This document shows positions 51,411-59,672 of a DNA stretch of 64,000 nucleotides, in pieces. The position numbers were made by a program, and so were the translations under genes. The first letter of the stretch is position 1. The number at the start of each line of letters is the position of its first letter. Under the pieces are notes generated by a model. The model was not told the DNA's origin and ran no database searches. It worked only from the letters and a program-made list of their open reading frames with translations. Source of the DNA: SIG78 sp036677805 (lineage in GTDB: Bacteria > Verrucomicrobiota > Lentisphaeria > Victivallales > Victivallaceae); NCBI GenBank assembly GCA_036677805.1, contig JAVBVS010000008.1:1-64000 (forward strand), read 5' to 3'.

Positions 51411-54400
51411 ATGTATTATCAACTGTCCAAAGATGTCGTCGATCCCACCGCCGCCGTATCCGTGTCCGCCGGATTGCCGGAAGACCTGCCGTCGCAGTTC
51501 CTGTTGAATATCGGATGGGGGCATGATTATGTGTCGACCGACGGCCCGTCGCGCTACGACGCATATACCGGAAGCTATTTTCTCGATGCCGACAAAGGCT
51601 GGAGCGGCGATACTTTGCTGTGTTGGGCGGCCGCCGCCAGCAATCAGTTGGCCTGGACCGGCTGGGCGGCGCACGCCGAGGGCGAAAATTTTGCAACCGA
51701 AGATCAGGTGTTCGATTATTTCCGGGCCTACTGGTCGGACGAAGGCGGCTGGTCGTTCGCCGGCTATTCGTGGTTTTTCAATGGACCGGAGGCGGCTTAT
51801 GATGCGATTGATTCGGTCAACCCGGATTACGCCAGCACTGCTCCGGAATCGGGCGGCGGATTTTTCGCCACGGTCGACGCGACTCCCCATTTGATTCCGA
51901 CCGACAACATCAGCACTTCGGTGGTGTGGGGGGATGAGTCGGTCGGCAATTTCAACCGCATCGACGATTATACCGCGGCTTATCTTGATTTGCTGAAGGC
52001 CTACTTCATTGCCGGCTACAGCATCAATTTGAATATTCTGATTCCCGGCTACGACGGCGCGGGGCATGCCATCACCGCCTGGGGGTATGAGGAAGACGCC
52101 GACGGCAATATGTATTTGTATTGTTCCGACAGCGACAACATTCAGGTTCCGACCGACGATCCCGCCGCCAATGCCAATGTGCTGACCAAGTACGAAATCT
52201 ACTACGATGCGTCGGTCGGCATGCTCAAAACTTACGAGAACTGGTATTACCTGAGCTATTACAGCGCCCTGGCGAGTTACGATTCGAACTATATCGGGGT
52301 CGATGAGATCATGGCCGAGGCCAAGGCGATCGACGGCCAGACCAGAATCCGCTACGGCCGGCTCGACGACGACGGCCGCCAGCGCATCGACGTGGACTAC
52401 TATGTGATCAACCTGAACTCCGATGCGTTGATCTCCGTCAATGCCGATATCTTCAGCGACGATGTGGGGCGCGGGCAGTTCACCCTGACGGTTTACGATG
52501 CTTCCGGCAATGTGCTGGCGGAAAGCGATGCGGCAAGCTATCATCAGGCGCTGACGGTGCTCGGTTTCGGCGGCGAAGCGCTCTATGTCAAAGTCGCGGG
52601 GACGCCGGGGACCGGCGGGACCGATAATCTTGGCGTGGTGCTCAAGAACGTCTATACGGTCAGCTACGGTGCCGGCACCTGGATCTATTCCGATGACGGC
52701 GTGACTCAGGATGTGACTGCGCCGACCATCGGCAACGTCACCGTTACGGTCGATTTCGGCGATGCCGCCATCAAGCGTTATTCGCTCGATGGCGGCAAAA
52801 ACTGGATCGACTACACCGGGCCGATCACGGTGGATCAGAATCAGCGGATTTACTTCTACAGCAACTCGACCGATATCGAGCGCGCCTTTTATTATGAAGT
52901 CACCAACATCGACCACAGCGCGCCCGATGCGCCGGTCGTCACCCTGAGTCCCGCGGAGATGACCAATCAGGATGTGGTGATGACCGTGACCTTCGCCGCC
53001 GACGCGGCGACGCGGCAGTACTCGTTCGACGGCGCAACCTGGCTGAATTACACCGCGCCGCTGACGATCACGGAAAACGGTACGGTTTACTTCCGTTTCG
53101 CCGATGCGCTCGGCAATGTCGATACCAGCGATTTTACGGTGAGCAACATCGACAAGGTGGCGCCGGAGAAACCGGTGGCGACGGCCGACGTCACCGCTCC
53201 GACCAATGGCAAGGTGACGGTGAGCGCGGTCTTTCCGGACGATGCCGCCCTGCAGCAGTATTCGCTGGACGGCGGGGAAAATTGGGAAAGCTACACCGGT
53301 GCGCTGGTGTTCGAGGAAAATCAGGCGATTCTGTTCCGGGCGATCGACGCGGTGGGCAATGTGAGCGAAATCACCGAGCTCGTGGTGGGCAACATCGACA
53401 GGCTGCCGCCGGAAAAACCGGTGGCTGCGGCCGATGTGACTGAAATCACCAATCAGCCGGTCCGGGTGACGGCGGCGTTTGCGGACGACGCCTGCCGGAA
53501 GGAATATTCGTTGAACGGCTGGATCTGGCACGCCTACAGCGACGGCGTGACGCTGCGGCAGAACGGCACGGTTTACTTCCGCTGTTTCGACGAAGCGGGC
53601 AATGCCAGCGGAATCGAACAATTCGCGGTGACCAATATCGACCTGGTGGGCCCGGAAAAGCCGGAAGTTTTCGCCAATGTCGAAAGTACGACCAGTTACA
53701 ATGTAAAACTGGCAGCCGCCTTTGCCGCCGACGCGGTCCGCAACCAATACTCCTTCGACGGCCGTACTTGGCAGGCCTACACCGGACCGGTGGTGGTGAC
53801 GGAAAATGGTCCGGTCTATTTCCGGAGTTTTGACGCCGCGGGCAACGCCGGGAAGAGTGCCGTCTACACGGTGGACAATATCGACGCGACGGTCAGCAGC
53901 GGGTTGGTCGGAATTTATTCGCGGTTTGACCGGCAGACGCTCGAGGTTGCGCTGCCGGGACGTTACACGCTGGAAAACATTGAGTTCGGCAATCTCAACG
54001 CCCGGCTTTCCGTGACCGATGAAAATGGCCGCCGGATTGCTTCCGGGACGGTCAGAAACGGGATGCTTTCCTTTGGGGAAATGCTGCTTGACAGCGGCCG
54101 CTATTATCTGACGGTCGAAAATACCGACGGCGGCGCGAGCGCCGGGTATTATGCCACACGGCTGGCGGCGACGGCATATTTCACGCTGGCCGACCAGCAG
54201 TTGGACGACGATTGGCGGACCGCTCCGGCGTTGTCGGCGGCTCCGGGCGGCAGCGTGGCGGACGAATGGGTGGGGTTCGGCGATGCGGTGGATTACCGCC
54301 GTCTGACGCTGGATTCCTCCGGGATTCTGGAACTGGCGCTTTCCGGCAACAGCAACACGCTGAAGATGACTGTTTACGAGGTTGCCGGCGATGCGTTGCG

Positions 54401-54953
54401 AAAAGTCAAGTCGGTGACGGTCAAGGCCGGTTCCGCCGCGGGAACCGGCGGCCTGAAGCTGGATGATGCCAAGGAATACGTGCTGGCCGTCGAGGCGCCG
54501 AAGGCGGCAGCCGGGGTCAACAGCGCCTATACCGTGACGCTCTCCGGCATATTGTTCGACAACCGTTACAATGCGCTGGACAACAATCAGTGGGAGAATG
54601 CCGTGGCGCTTGATCTGGACAATGGCATCGCCGGGGAATATGTGGGCTTGGGCGATGCGCGGGATTGGTTCCGCTTCGAACTGGCGGGCGCGGGAGCGCT
54701 GGACCTGGCGTTGCGGCCGGAGGTCGCCAAAGCGGCCGGAATGACGCTCTATGTGTACGACGAAACCCGACAGGGGCTGCGCAAGCTGCGGAGCGGCTCC
54801 GACTGGAGCGATCTCGATCTGGCCGCCGGACGCTATTTCGTGGAAGTCGTCTCGGCGGATCAGGGCAAGGGCAAAAAGAATACGGAGTACGGCATCGCCG
54901 TCGATTTTGAACCCGCAATCGAGCGGCGCAGTTTCGGCGGCACGCTGGCCTAG
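51411..54953 (+). CDS. IdeS/Mac-like (C66) cysteine peptidase with Ig-like repeats and PPC-like tail
   Basis: An 1180-residue protein. Residues 30-260 resemble the IdeS/Mac cysteine peptidase fold: DTLLCWAAAASNQLAWTGW with nucleophile Cys71, GHAITAWGYEED with His219, and YLYCSDSDN with the Asp (240 or 242), the order found in IdeS. About 310-440 is a pre-peptidase-like beta domain. Five Ig-like repeats of ~80 residues (about 440-840) each contain a YS(L/F)DG..W..Y core and N-G-x-V-Y-F-R..D..GN. Two PPC-like domains end the protein. ATG 51411 follows GGGGAAAGGG; there is no signal peptide, so the export route is unclear. It is monocistronic, with its own promoter and terminator. Confidence 0.78.
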   Translation: MYYQLSKDVVDPTAAVSVSAGLPEDLPSQFLLNIGWGHDYVSTDGPSRYDAYTGSYFLDADKGWSGDTLLCWAAAASNQLAWTGWAAHAEGENFATEDQVFDYFRAYWSDEGGWSFAGYSWFFNGPEAAYDAIDSVNPDYASTAPESGGGFFATVDATPHLIPTDNISTSVVWGDESVGNFNRIDDYTAAYLDLLKAYFIAGYSINLNILIPGYDGAGHAITAWGYEEDADGNMYLYCSDSDNIQVPTDDPAANANVLTKYEIYYDASVGMLKTYENWYYLSYYSALASYDSNYIGVDEIMAEAKAIDGQTRIRYGRLDDDGRQRIDVDYYVINLNSDALISVNADIFSDDVGRGQFTLTVYDASGNVLAESDAASYHQALTVLGFGGEALYVKVAGTPGTGGTDNLGVVLKNVYTVSYGAGTWIYSDDGVTQDVTAPTIGNVTVTVDFGDAAIKRYSLDGGKNWIDYTGPITVDQNQRIYFYSNSTDIERAFYYEVTNIDHSAPDAPVVTLSPAEMTNQDVVMTVTFAADAATRQYSFDGATWLNYTAPLTITENGTVYFRFADALGNVDTSDFTVSNIDKVAPEKPVATADVTAPTNGKVTVSAVFPDDAALQQYSLDGGENWESYTGALVFEENQAILFRAIDAVGNVSEITELVVGNIDRLPPEKPVAAADVTEITNQPVRVTAAFADDACRKEYSLNGWIWHAYSDGVTLRQNGTVYFRCFDEAGNASGIEQFAVTNIDLVGPEKPEVFANVESTTSYNVKLAAAFAADAVRNQYSFDGRTWQAYTGPVVVTENGPVYFRSFDAAGNAGKSAVYTVDNIDATVSSGLVGIYSRFDRQTLEVALPGRYTLENIEFGNLNARLSVTDENGRRIASGTVRNGMLSFGEMLLDSGRYYLTVENTDGGASAGYYATRLAATAYFTLADQQLDDDWRTAPALSAAPGGSVADEWVGFGDAVDYRRLTLDSSGILELALSGNSNTLKMTVYEVAGDALRKVKSVTVKAGSAAGTGGLKLDDAKEYVLAVEAPKAAAGVNSAYTVTLSGILFDNRYNALDNNQWENAVALDLDNGIAGEYVGLGDARDWFRFELAGAGALDLALRPEVAKAAGMTLYVYDETRQGLRKLRSGSDWSDLDLAAGRYFVEVVSADQGKGKKNTEYGIAVDFEPAIERRSFGGTLA

Positions 54954-54984
54954 ACCCTTTTCGGAAGTTGCCGAAAGGGAATTG

Positions 54985-55026
54985 AAATTCTCCGCACGAC
55001 CTTGATCATGCGGAGAATTTTTTGTT
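54985..55026 (+). terminator. Intrinsic terminator of the giant peptidase gene
   Basis: Perfect 12-bp stem AAATTCTCCGCA (54985-54996) / TGCGGAGAATTT (55009-55020), then a T-rich tail. A second, imperfect hairpin (CCCTTTTCGG / CCGAAAGGG) lies directly after the stop codon. Confidence 0.88.
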
Positions 55027-55093
55027 TCGACCCGGCTGAAACGGCGGCCGGCGGCAGCATCGGGCGGGATGGATTTTTTTATCCTTTACGCTA

Positions 55094-55122
55094 TTGTAAA
55101 AGCGGCTCGACGGTATTATATT
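55094..55122 (+). promoter_or_regulatory. Promoter of the lipoprotein gene
   Basis: TTGTAA (55094-55099), 17-bp spacer, TATATT (55117-55122). Confidence 0.6.
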
Positions 55123-55165
55123 ACTGCCTTGTATCATGGTCGTGACCCAGCTGAGGATGAACGGG

Positions 55166-55798
55166 ATGAAGAATATTGGCCGGTTGAGTGCGGGATTGCT
55201 GGCGCTGGCGTTGCTGGCGACCGGCTGCTCCACTCCGCGAATCACCGAAACGGGGCGGACGGCGGTGGAGCAATTCCTGATTTCGACGGTGGTCGACCGC
55301 GGCATTCTGAGCGCCGATTTCAGTGATTTCACCGGCAAGAAGGTTTATCTTGACTATGATTATCTGGCGCCGCAGGTCGACAAACAATACGTTCAGGGGA
55401 TGTTGGAGCTGCATCTGGCGGAGACCGGCATTATCGTGGTGCGCAAACAGGAGGACGCGGATATCCTGATTCAGGTGATTTGCGGCGTACTGGCGACCGA
55501 CACCAACAAATTCACCATCGGTACGCCGTCAATTCCGATTCCGGTGCCGGACACCTCCATCAGCTTCGCCATTCCCGAAATTCCGATCTTTCAAAAATTG
55601 ACCCGAAGCGGGTACGGCCGGTTTGCATTCAACATTCTGGAGGCCAAAACCCGAAAGCCGATTCAGGCGATTCGCGGCATCGAGGCCTCGACTTACTATA
55701 CCAACTGGACGATTTTTCTGCTGCCGTTCAAATCGCACGACATGCCGCTTCAGATTCGGGAAGGGGCTTCCAGCGATCTGGAGGCGCATTGGCAGTGA
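55166..55798 (+). CDS. Predicted outer-membrane lipoprotein of unknown function
   Basis: A 210-residue lipoprotein: signal MKNIGRLSAGLLALALLATGC with the lipobox LLATGC (Cys21). The start at ATG 55166 has GAGG 9 bases upstream. The mature part (EQFLISTVVDRGILSADFSDFTGKKVYLDYDYL, GMLELHLAETGIIVVRKQEDADILIQVICG, YGRFAFNILEAKTRKPIQAI) resembles lipoproteins of the DUF6655 kind known from planctomycetes; that link is tentative. The DADILI segment and the C-terminal beta-strands suggest a small alpha/beta envelope protein. It precedes an endonuclease III-like gene by 30 bp. Confidence 0.7.
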   Translation: MKNIGRLSAGLLALALLATGCSTPRITETGRTAVEQFLISTVVDRGILSADFSDFTGKKVYLDYDYLAPQVDKQYVQGMLELHLAETGIIVVRKQEDADILIQVICGVLATDTNKFTIGTPSIPIPVPDTSISFAIPEIPIFQKLTRSGYGRFAFNILEAKTRKPIQAIRGIEASTYYTNWTIFLLPFKSHDMPLQIREGASSDLEAHWQ

Positions 55799-55828
55799 CC
55801 GCGCCTCTCTCTCCGCCGGAGCGTGAAA

Positions 55829-56455
55829 ATGAACGCCATTACCGCATTGTATGAGCAACTCTACCGGCATTACGGTCCTCAGCATTGGTGGCCTTGTCGG
55901 AGCGGACGGCGCTGGGAAATCATTGCGGGCGCGCTGCTGACCCAGAATTGCGCCTGGCGCAATGTCGAACAAGCTTTGCGCAATCTCGAACAGGCTGGCG
56001 TGAATACCCCGGACGCGATGTTGGCGACGCCGCCGGAGACGTTGGAGCCTTTGGTGCGTCCGGCCGGATTCTTTCGTCAGAAAACCCGTGCGCTCCGGGA
56101 AGCGGCCGATTTCTTTCGGCGGTACGAAGCGGAATTCATCGTCTCGGAAGAGACGTGGATACTGCGCCGGAGGCTGCTGGCAGTATGCGGCGTAGGGGAA
56201 GAGACGGCGGATGCGATTCTGCTTTATGCTTTCGGCAAGCCGCTGTTTGTGATCGACGCCTATACCCGGCGGGTGGCGCAACGGCATCTGGCCCTCGACG
56301 GCACGATGCCTTATGCGCGGCTCCAGCAGGTCTTCATGGCGGCGCTGCCCGCGGAGGTGGCGATATATCAGGAATACCACGCTCTGCTGGTCGAGTTCTG
56401 CAAGAATTCCTGCCGGAAAAATGGCTGCGGAACCCATTGCGGGGAACTGCGCTGA
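55829..56455 (+). CDS. Endonuclease III-like DNA glycosylase (MagIII-like, HhH-GPD)
   Basis: A 208-residue repair glycosylase. WEIIAGALLTQNCAWRNVEQAL is the HhH-GPD N-terminal helix pair, AVCGVGEETADAILLYAFGK the helix-hairpin-helix, and VIDAYTRR carries the conserved catalytic Asp. The Lys that gives EndoIII its lyase activity is Glu here (GVGEETAD), as in monofunctional alkyl-adenine glycosylases of the MagIII type. The C-terminal cysteines (CKNSCRKNGCGTHC) are spaced 3-4-3, not the 6-2-5 of the usual [4Fe-4S] loop. ATG 55829 has GGAG 7 bases upstream. Confidence 0.82.
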   Translation: MNAITALYEQLYRHYGPQHWWPCRSGRRWEIIAGALLTQNCAWRNVEQALRNLEQAGVNTPDAMLATPPETLEPLVRPAGFFRQKTRALREAADFFRRYEAEFIVSEETWILRRRLLAVCGVGEETADAILLYAFGKPLFVIDAYTRRVAQRHLALDGTMPYARLQQVFMAALPAEVAIYQEYHALLVEFCKNSCRKNGCGTHCGELR

Positions 56456-56509
56456 ACCGAAAAACCGCGTCCGCGCCGGCGCTGCCGCGCAATCAGTTGC
56501 GCATGATGG

Positions 56510-57937
56510 TCAGCGGATTTTGCACCCGCCGGGTTGGTGGACGTCATTATGAATGGTCGGCAATCCGGCCTCGATCCACGCCTCCATGCCGCCGGCCAGC
56601 GTCGCGATATCGGTGAATCCGGCGCGTTCAAGAAGGCCGATGGCCAGGCTCGAGCGGTAGGCCGAATGACAGACCGTGACCACCGGTTCCCGGGGCGCCA
56701 GCCGCGAACAGGAGTCGGCCAGATGAAGCAGCGGAAGATTCACGGCGGTTCCGAGGCGGAACTGTGCGAATTCCGCCGGGTTGCGGACGTCGACGATCAT
56801 CGGCGCATCATCCCGGTTCATGGCGGCATATAATTCGGATGGACTCAGCAGGCCGCTTTGCCGCAGGGGAATTTGGGTCCGGGCAATTTCGCCGCAGAGA
56901 ATGCCGCAAGCGGTATAGCCAATGCGGTGAAGCCTCCGTACTCCTTCCCGAAGCTCCGCCGCCGTGTCGCCGACCAGAACCAGCCGCGCTTCCGGCGAGG
57001 CGATGATACCGACCCAGTTTTCGAAACGGCCGTCAAGCGCGATATTGACCGCCTGGAACAGATGTCCGGCGGCATAGGCGGCGCCGTCCCGGAGGTCGAT
57101 CGCCAGAGCCGTAACGAGTTCGTTCGGCGCGGCGGGCACGACCGGCGCATTCCAATTCACCGGCTCGGGCCCCCGGCGGTTCATGGCGGCATCGTAACTG
57201 AAGTATTGCGGCGCTTCCGGCAGCGAATTCAGCACTGCGGCAATGAATTCGTTGCGGGTCCTGGCCTGGAGAAAGGCGTTGTCGCGTTTTTCCGCACCGA
57301 TGGTGGAGAAAGGATCCGTTTTCAAATTGGCTCCGCACAGCGAACCGGCGCCGTGGGCCGGGAAAAATTCAAGATCGTCGGGCAGCACCGCAAGTTTTTC
57401 CCGCCAGGAGGAGAAGCCATGACCGGCCAGCTCGGCGGCGGAGATGACTCCGCCCATCAGGTCCGGGCGCCCGACGCTGCCGGCGAACAGAGTGTCGCCG
57501 GTAAACAGCCATTGCGGACGGTTGTTTTTTTCAGCCAGCGCGCACATGCCGTCCAAGGTGTGGCCCGGCGTCGCCAGAAAACGCACCGCGATGGTGCCGA
57601 CGGGCAGCAGATCGCCATCCTCCAGCGGGATATGCCGATAGTTCGCACCGGCTTCCCGGCTGATGTAGATCGGCGCGCCGAACCGTTTTTCCGCCTCGAT
57701 GTGCCCGGCGATGAAATCGGCGTGGGAGTGGGTCAGAAAGATGGCTTTCAACTTCAGCCGGTGTTGCTTGAGATAACGCGCATAATGATCGGTTTCCCGG
57801 CCGGGATCGATCAGCAGAGCCTCTCCGGCATTGCTGAAAACGTAGGAATAGTGCGACAGAACGGCCAGATTGAATTGCGCCGTTCTGGAGTCGTCCTTCC
57901 GGTATTCCCGGACGAGTTCATAACCTGCTGTGCTCAT
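56510..57937 (-). CDS. Metallo-beta-lactamase fold protein with two rhodanese domains (ETHE1/Blh-like)
   Basis: A 475-residue protein. The MBL domain (1-250) has THSHADFIAGH (His70, His72, Asp74), TPGHTLDGM and FTGDTLFAGSVGRPDL, the pattern of ETHE1-type persulfide dioxygenases and their MBL-rhodanese relatives. The first rhodanese domain (about 275-355) has no Cys in its active loop (RLVLVGDTAAELRE). The second (about 370-465) has one, in VVTVCHSAYRSS with LAGGMEAWIEAGLP. It likely oxidises or transfers persulfide sulfur. It is the last gene of the sulfur/RND operon, 26 bp after the CGCAxxGCC-type gene. Confidence 0.87.
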   Translation of the reverse strand: MSTAGYELVREYRKDDSRTAQFNLAVLSHYSYVFSNAGEALLIDPGRETDHYARYLKQHRLKLKAIFLTHSHADFIAGHIEAEKRFGAPIYISREAGANYRHIPLEDGDLLPVGTIAVRFLATPGHTLDGMCALAEKNNRPQWLFTGDTLFAGSVGRPDLMGGVISAAELAGHGFSSWREKLAVLPDDLEFFPAHGAGSLCGANLKTDPFSTIGAEKRDNAFLQARTRNEFIAAVLNSLPEAPQYFSYDAAMNRRGPEPVNWNAPVVPAAPNELVTALAIDLRDGAAYAAGHLFQAVNIALDGRFENWVGIIASPEARLVLVGDTAAELREGVRRLHRIGYTACGILCGEIARTQIPLRQSGLLSPSELYAAMNRDDAPMIVDVRNPAEFAQFRLGTAVNLPLLHLADSCSRLAPREPVVTVCHSAYRSSLAIGLLERAGFTDIATLAGGMEAWIEAGLPTIHNDVHQPGGCKIR

Positions 57938-57963
57938 GGCTGCCTCCCCTGAAATTTTCCGCG

Positions 57964-58302
57964 TTACCTGATTTCGGGTTTATCGGCGAACTCTTCGGCC
58001 AGCGCCGCACCCAGCCGCACGCACTCGGCGCAGGGAAACTTCAGCTCCTGCTTGAGCGCCCGGCAATAGACCGATCCGGCCCCGGCGGCGAATCGTTTCC
58101 TGAGCTCTTCCCGACGATCTTCCGGCGCCATCAGCAGCGCCGCGTGAAGTGCGCCGCAAAGCCCTTCGGGAGCCCGTCCGCCGCCGCAGTCATGCAGGGT
58201 ATCGACCAGGGCTTCGCGGGCGAATCCGGCGGCCACCGCCTGAGCGCAGTTGTGGGTCCTCGGGACCGCGGTGAAGATTGTCAGTGCTTTCTCTTTCGAC
58301 AT
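57964..58302 (-). CDS. CGCAxxGCC-type putative redox-active protein
   Basis: A 112-residue cytoplasmic protein with six cysteines (19, 39, 49, 80, 91, 94). THNCAQAVAAGF and the glycine-rich CGGGRAPEGLCGALHAALL match the core of the C_GCAxxG_C_C family, and FPCAECVRLG supplies the final C-x-x-C. The expected GCA triplet is replaced (HDCGGG/GLCGA). Such proteins are thought to bind a metal cluster or act in thiol redox. AGGG lies 8 bases before ATG 58302. The gene follows the ArsR regulator by 4 bp. Confidence 0.8.
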   Translation of the reverse strand: MSKEKALTIFTAVPRTHNCAQAVAAGFAREALVDTLHDCGGGRAPEGLCGALHAALLMAPEDRREELRKRFAAGAGSVYCRALKQELKFPCAECVRLGAALAEEFADKPEIR

Positions 58303-58306
58303 GATT

Positions 58307-58624
58307 TCAACCCTTGATGTTTTGCAGTTCTGCAAATTTTTTGCGCAGACAATTCAAAATGGTCACCGCCCGTTCTTCGGCGATCCGGTAATAGACCTCG
58401 CGGCGATCGCGGCGGCACTCCAGCACTCCGGCCAGCCGCATCTTGTTGAGATGCTGGGAGATTGCACCCTGCGGAGCGGCCAGCGCGGTCACGATGTCGC
58501 CGACATTGCTCTCGCCATGCAGATCGAGGTATTCCAGAATCTGGAGCCGCTGGCCATGGCCGAGAATGCGGATCATTTCCGCCGTCGCCGCGAGAAATTC
58601 CGGCGGCAGGTTACGGTTTTCCAT
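58307..58624 (-). CDS. ArsR/SmtB-family transcription regulator with two cysteines
   Basis: A 105-residue winged-helix repressor: LGHGQRLQILEYLDLHGESNVGDIV, PQGAISQHLNKMRLAGVLECRRDRREVYYRIA. The HTH is canonical. It has only two cysteines, Cys70 (GVLEC) and Cys92 (ILNC). No classical metal site (CxCxxC) is present, so a thiol switch is possible, as for SqrR/BigR, although those use different positions. It sits inside the operon, overlapping the adaptor gene by 14 bp, and probably controls it. Confidence 0.88.
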   Translation of the reverse strand: MENRNLPPEFLAATAEMIRILGHGQRLQILEYLDLHGESNVGDIVTALAAPQGAISQHLNKMRLAGVLECRRDRREVYYRIAEERAVTILNCLRKKFAELQNIKG

Positions 58625-59672
58625 CGTAGAAAGCTCCTGCGCTGACCCCCGATACGATCTTCAGCAAGCCATCCCGATACGGCGTGGTGGCAATGTATTG
58701 TTCGACCGCGCCGGAAGGCGTTTTGACCGTGAGGTATTCGAGCTGGCCGACCCGGCGCACTGCCGTGGCGGGTACCGCAAGAATGGTTTCGGAACCGATT
58801 TCCACCCGGCACAGCGCGAACATGCCCGGCATCACGCCGGCGGTGTCGCCGGAAAGCGTGGCATCGATCGAAAAGGTGCGGCTGCCGGGGTCGACCGCCG
58901 GAATGATCTCGGTGATTTCAGCGGTCAATTTGCGCTCGAGCGCTTCGATTTCGACCGGAAACTTTTCGCCGATTTTGAGTTTGGCGATCAGCCCTTCGCG
59001 GATCGGGATGCGCAATTGCAGCTTGGTCGGATCGAAGAAGGTCAGCACCGGCTTCTGCGGCGTCGCCAGATCGCCCGGATCGTTGAAGCGCTCGGCCACG
59101 ATGCCGTCGAACGGTGCGCGCAATTCCGAATAGGAGAGATTGGCCCGCGCATTTTCGAGCATGTGGCGGAGCATCGACACCTCGGCGCGCGAAGCGTTGT
59201 AATTGCTCTGCGACTCTTCATAGGCCCGCCGGGCGATGGCGTTGCTTTCGACCAGCTTGCGGTTGCGGTTGAACTCGTTCTCGGCGAATTCGAGGCGGCT
59301 CTCGGCGGCTTTCAGGTTTTCCTGAGCGCTGTCCAGCGCGGCCTTGAGATCGGAATCCTCCAGCTTGACCAGGAGTTCTCCGGCCTTGACCGCATCGCCC
59401 GAACGCACTTTGATCTCCTGAATCCGGGCGGCGGGAAGACGTGAGATGATATCCACCGTTTCCCGGCTCCGGACCGTGCCGACGGCGGAGTAAAGCAATG
59501 GCGCAGTGGTAGCCTTGAGCTCGGTCCAGACCATATTTTCCGTCGCCGGCGCTTTGGCGCCGGGCGCGGTTTTCACCGGTCCGCCGACGGTTCCGGATTG
59601 ATAAAGCATGGACCAGATGATGAATCCGGCGCCCAGCAGCACGCAGATGGTATAAATGATCTTTTTCCTCAT
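58611..59672 (-). CDS. RND efflux periplasmic adaptor protein (HlyD/AcrA-like)
   Basis: A 353-residue membrane fusion protein. The anchor IIYTICVLLGAGFIIWSML is followed by the barrel-sandwich half-motif IKVRSGDAVKAGELLVKLEDSDL, a coiled-coil hairpin (about 100-175), and the second half-motif LRAPFDGIVAERFNDPGDLATPQ. ATG 59672 overlaps the stop of the RND pump gene (ATGA); the long upstream ORF extension is an artefact. It links the pump to an outer-membrane channel that is not encoded in view. Confidence 0.9.
   Translation of the reverse strand: MRKKIIYTICVLLGAGFIIWSMLYQSGTVGGPVKTAPGAKAPATENMVWTELKATTAPLLYSAVGTVRSRETVDIISRLPAARIQEIKVRSGDAVKAGELLVKLEDSDLKAALDSAQENLKAAESRLEFAENEFNRNRKLVESNAIARRAYEESQSNYNASRAEVSMLRHMLENARANLSYSELRAPFDGIVAERFNDPGDLATPQKPVLTFFDPTKLQLRIPIREGLIAKLKIGEKFPVEIEALERKLTAEITEIIPAVDPGSRTFSIDATLSGDTAGVMPGMFALCRVEIGSETILAVPATAVRRVGQLEYLTVKTPSGAVEQYIATTPYRDGLLKIVSGVSAGAFYDGKP

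Noticed and set aside
51411..54953. The five ~80-residue repeats as a sign of CRISPR-like or other DNA repeats
   Set aside because: The repeats are protein-level Ig-like domains with diverged DNA; no array with regular spacers is present anywhere in the window.
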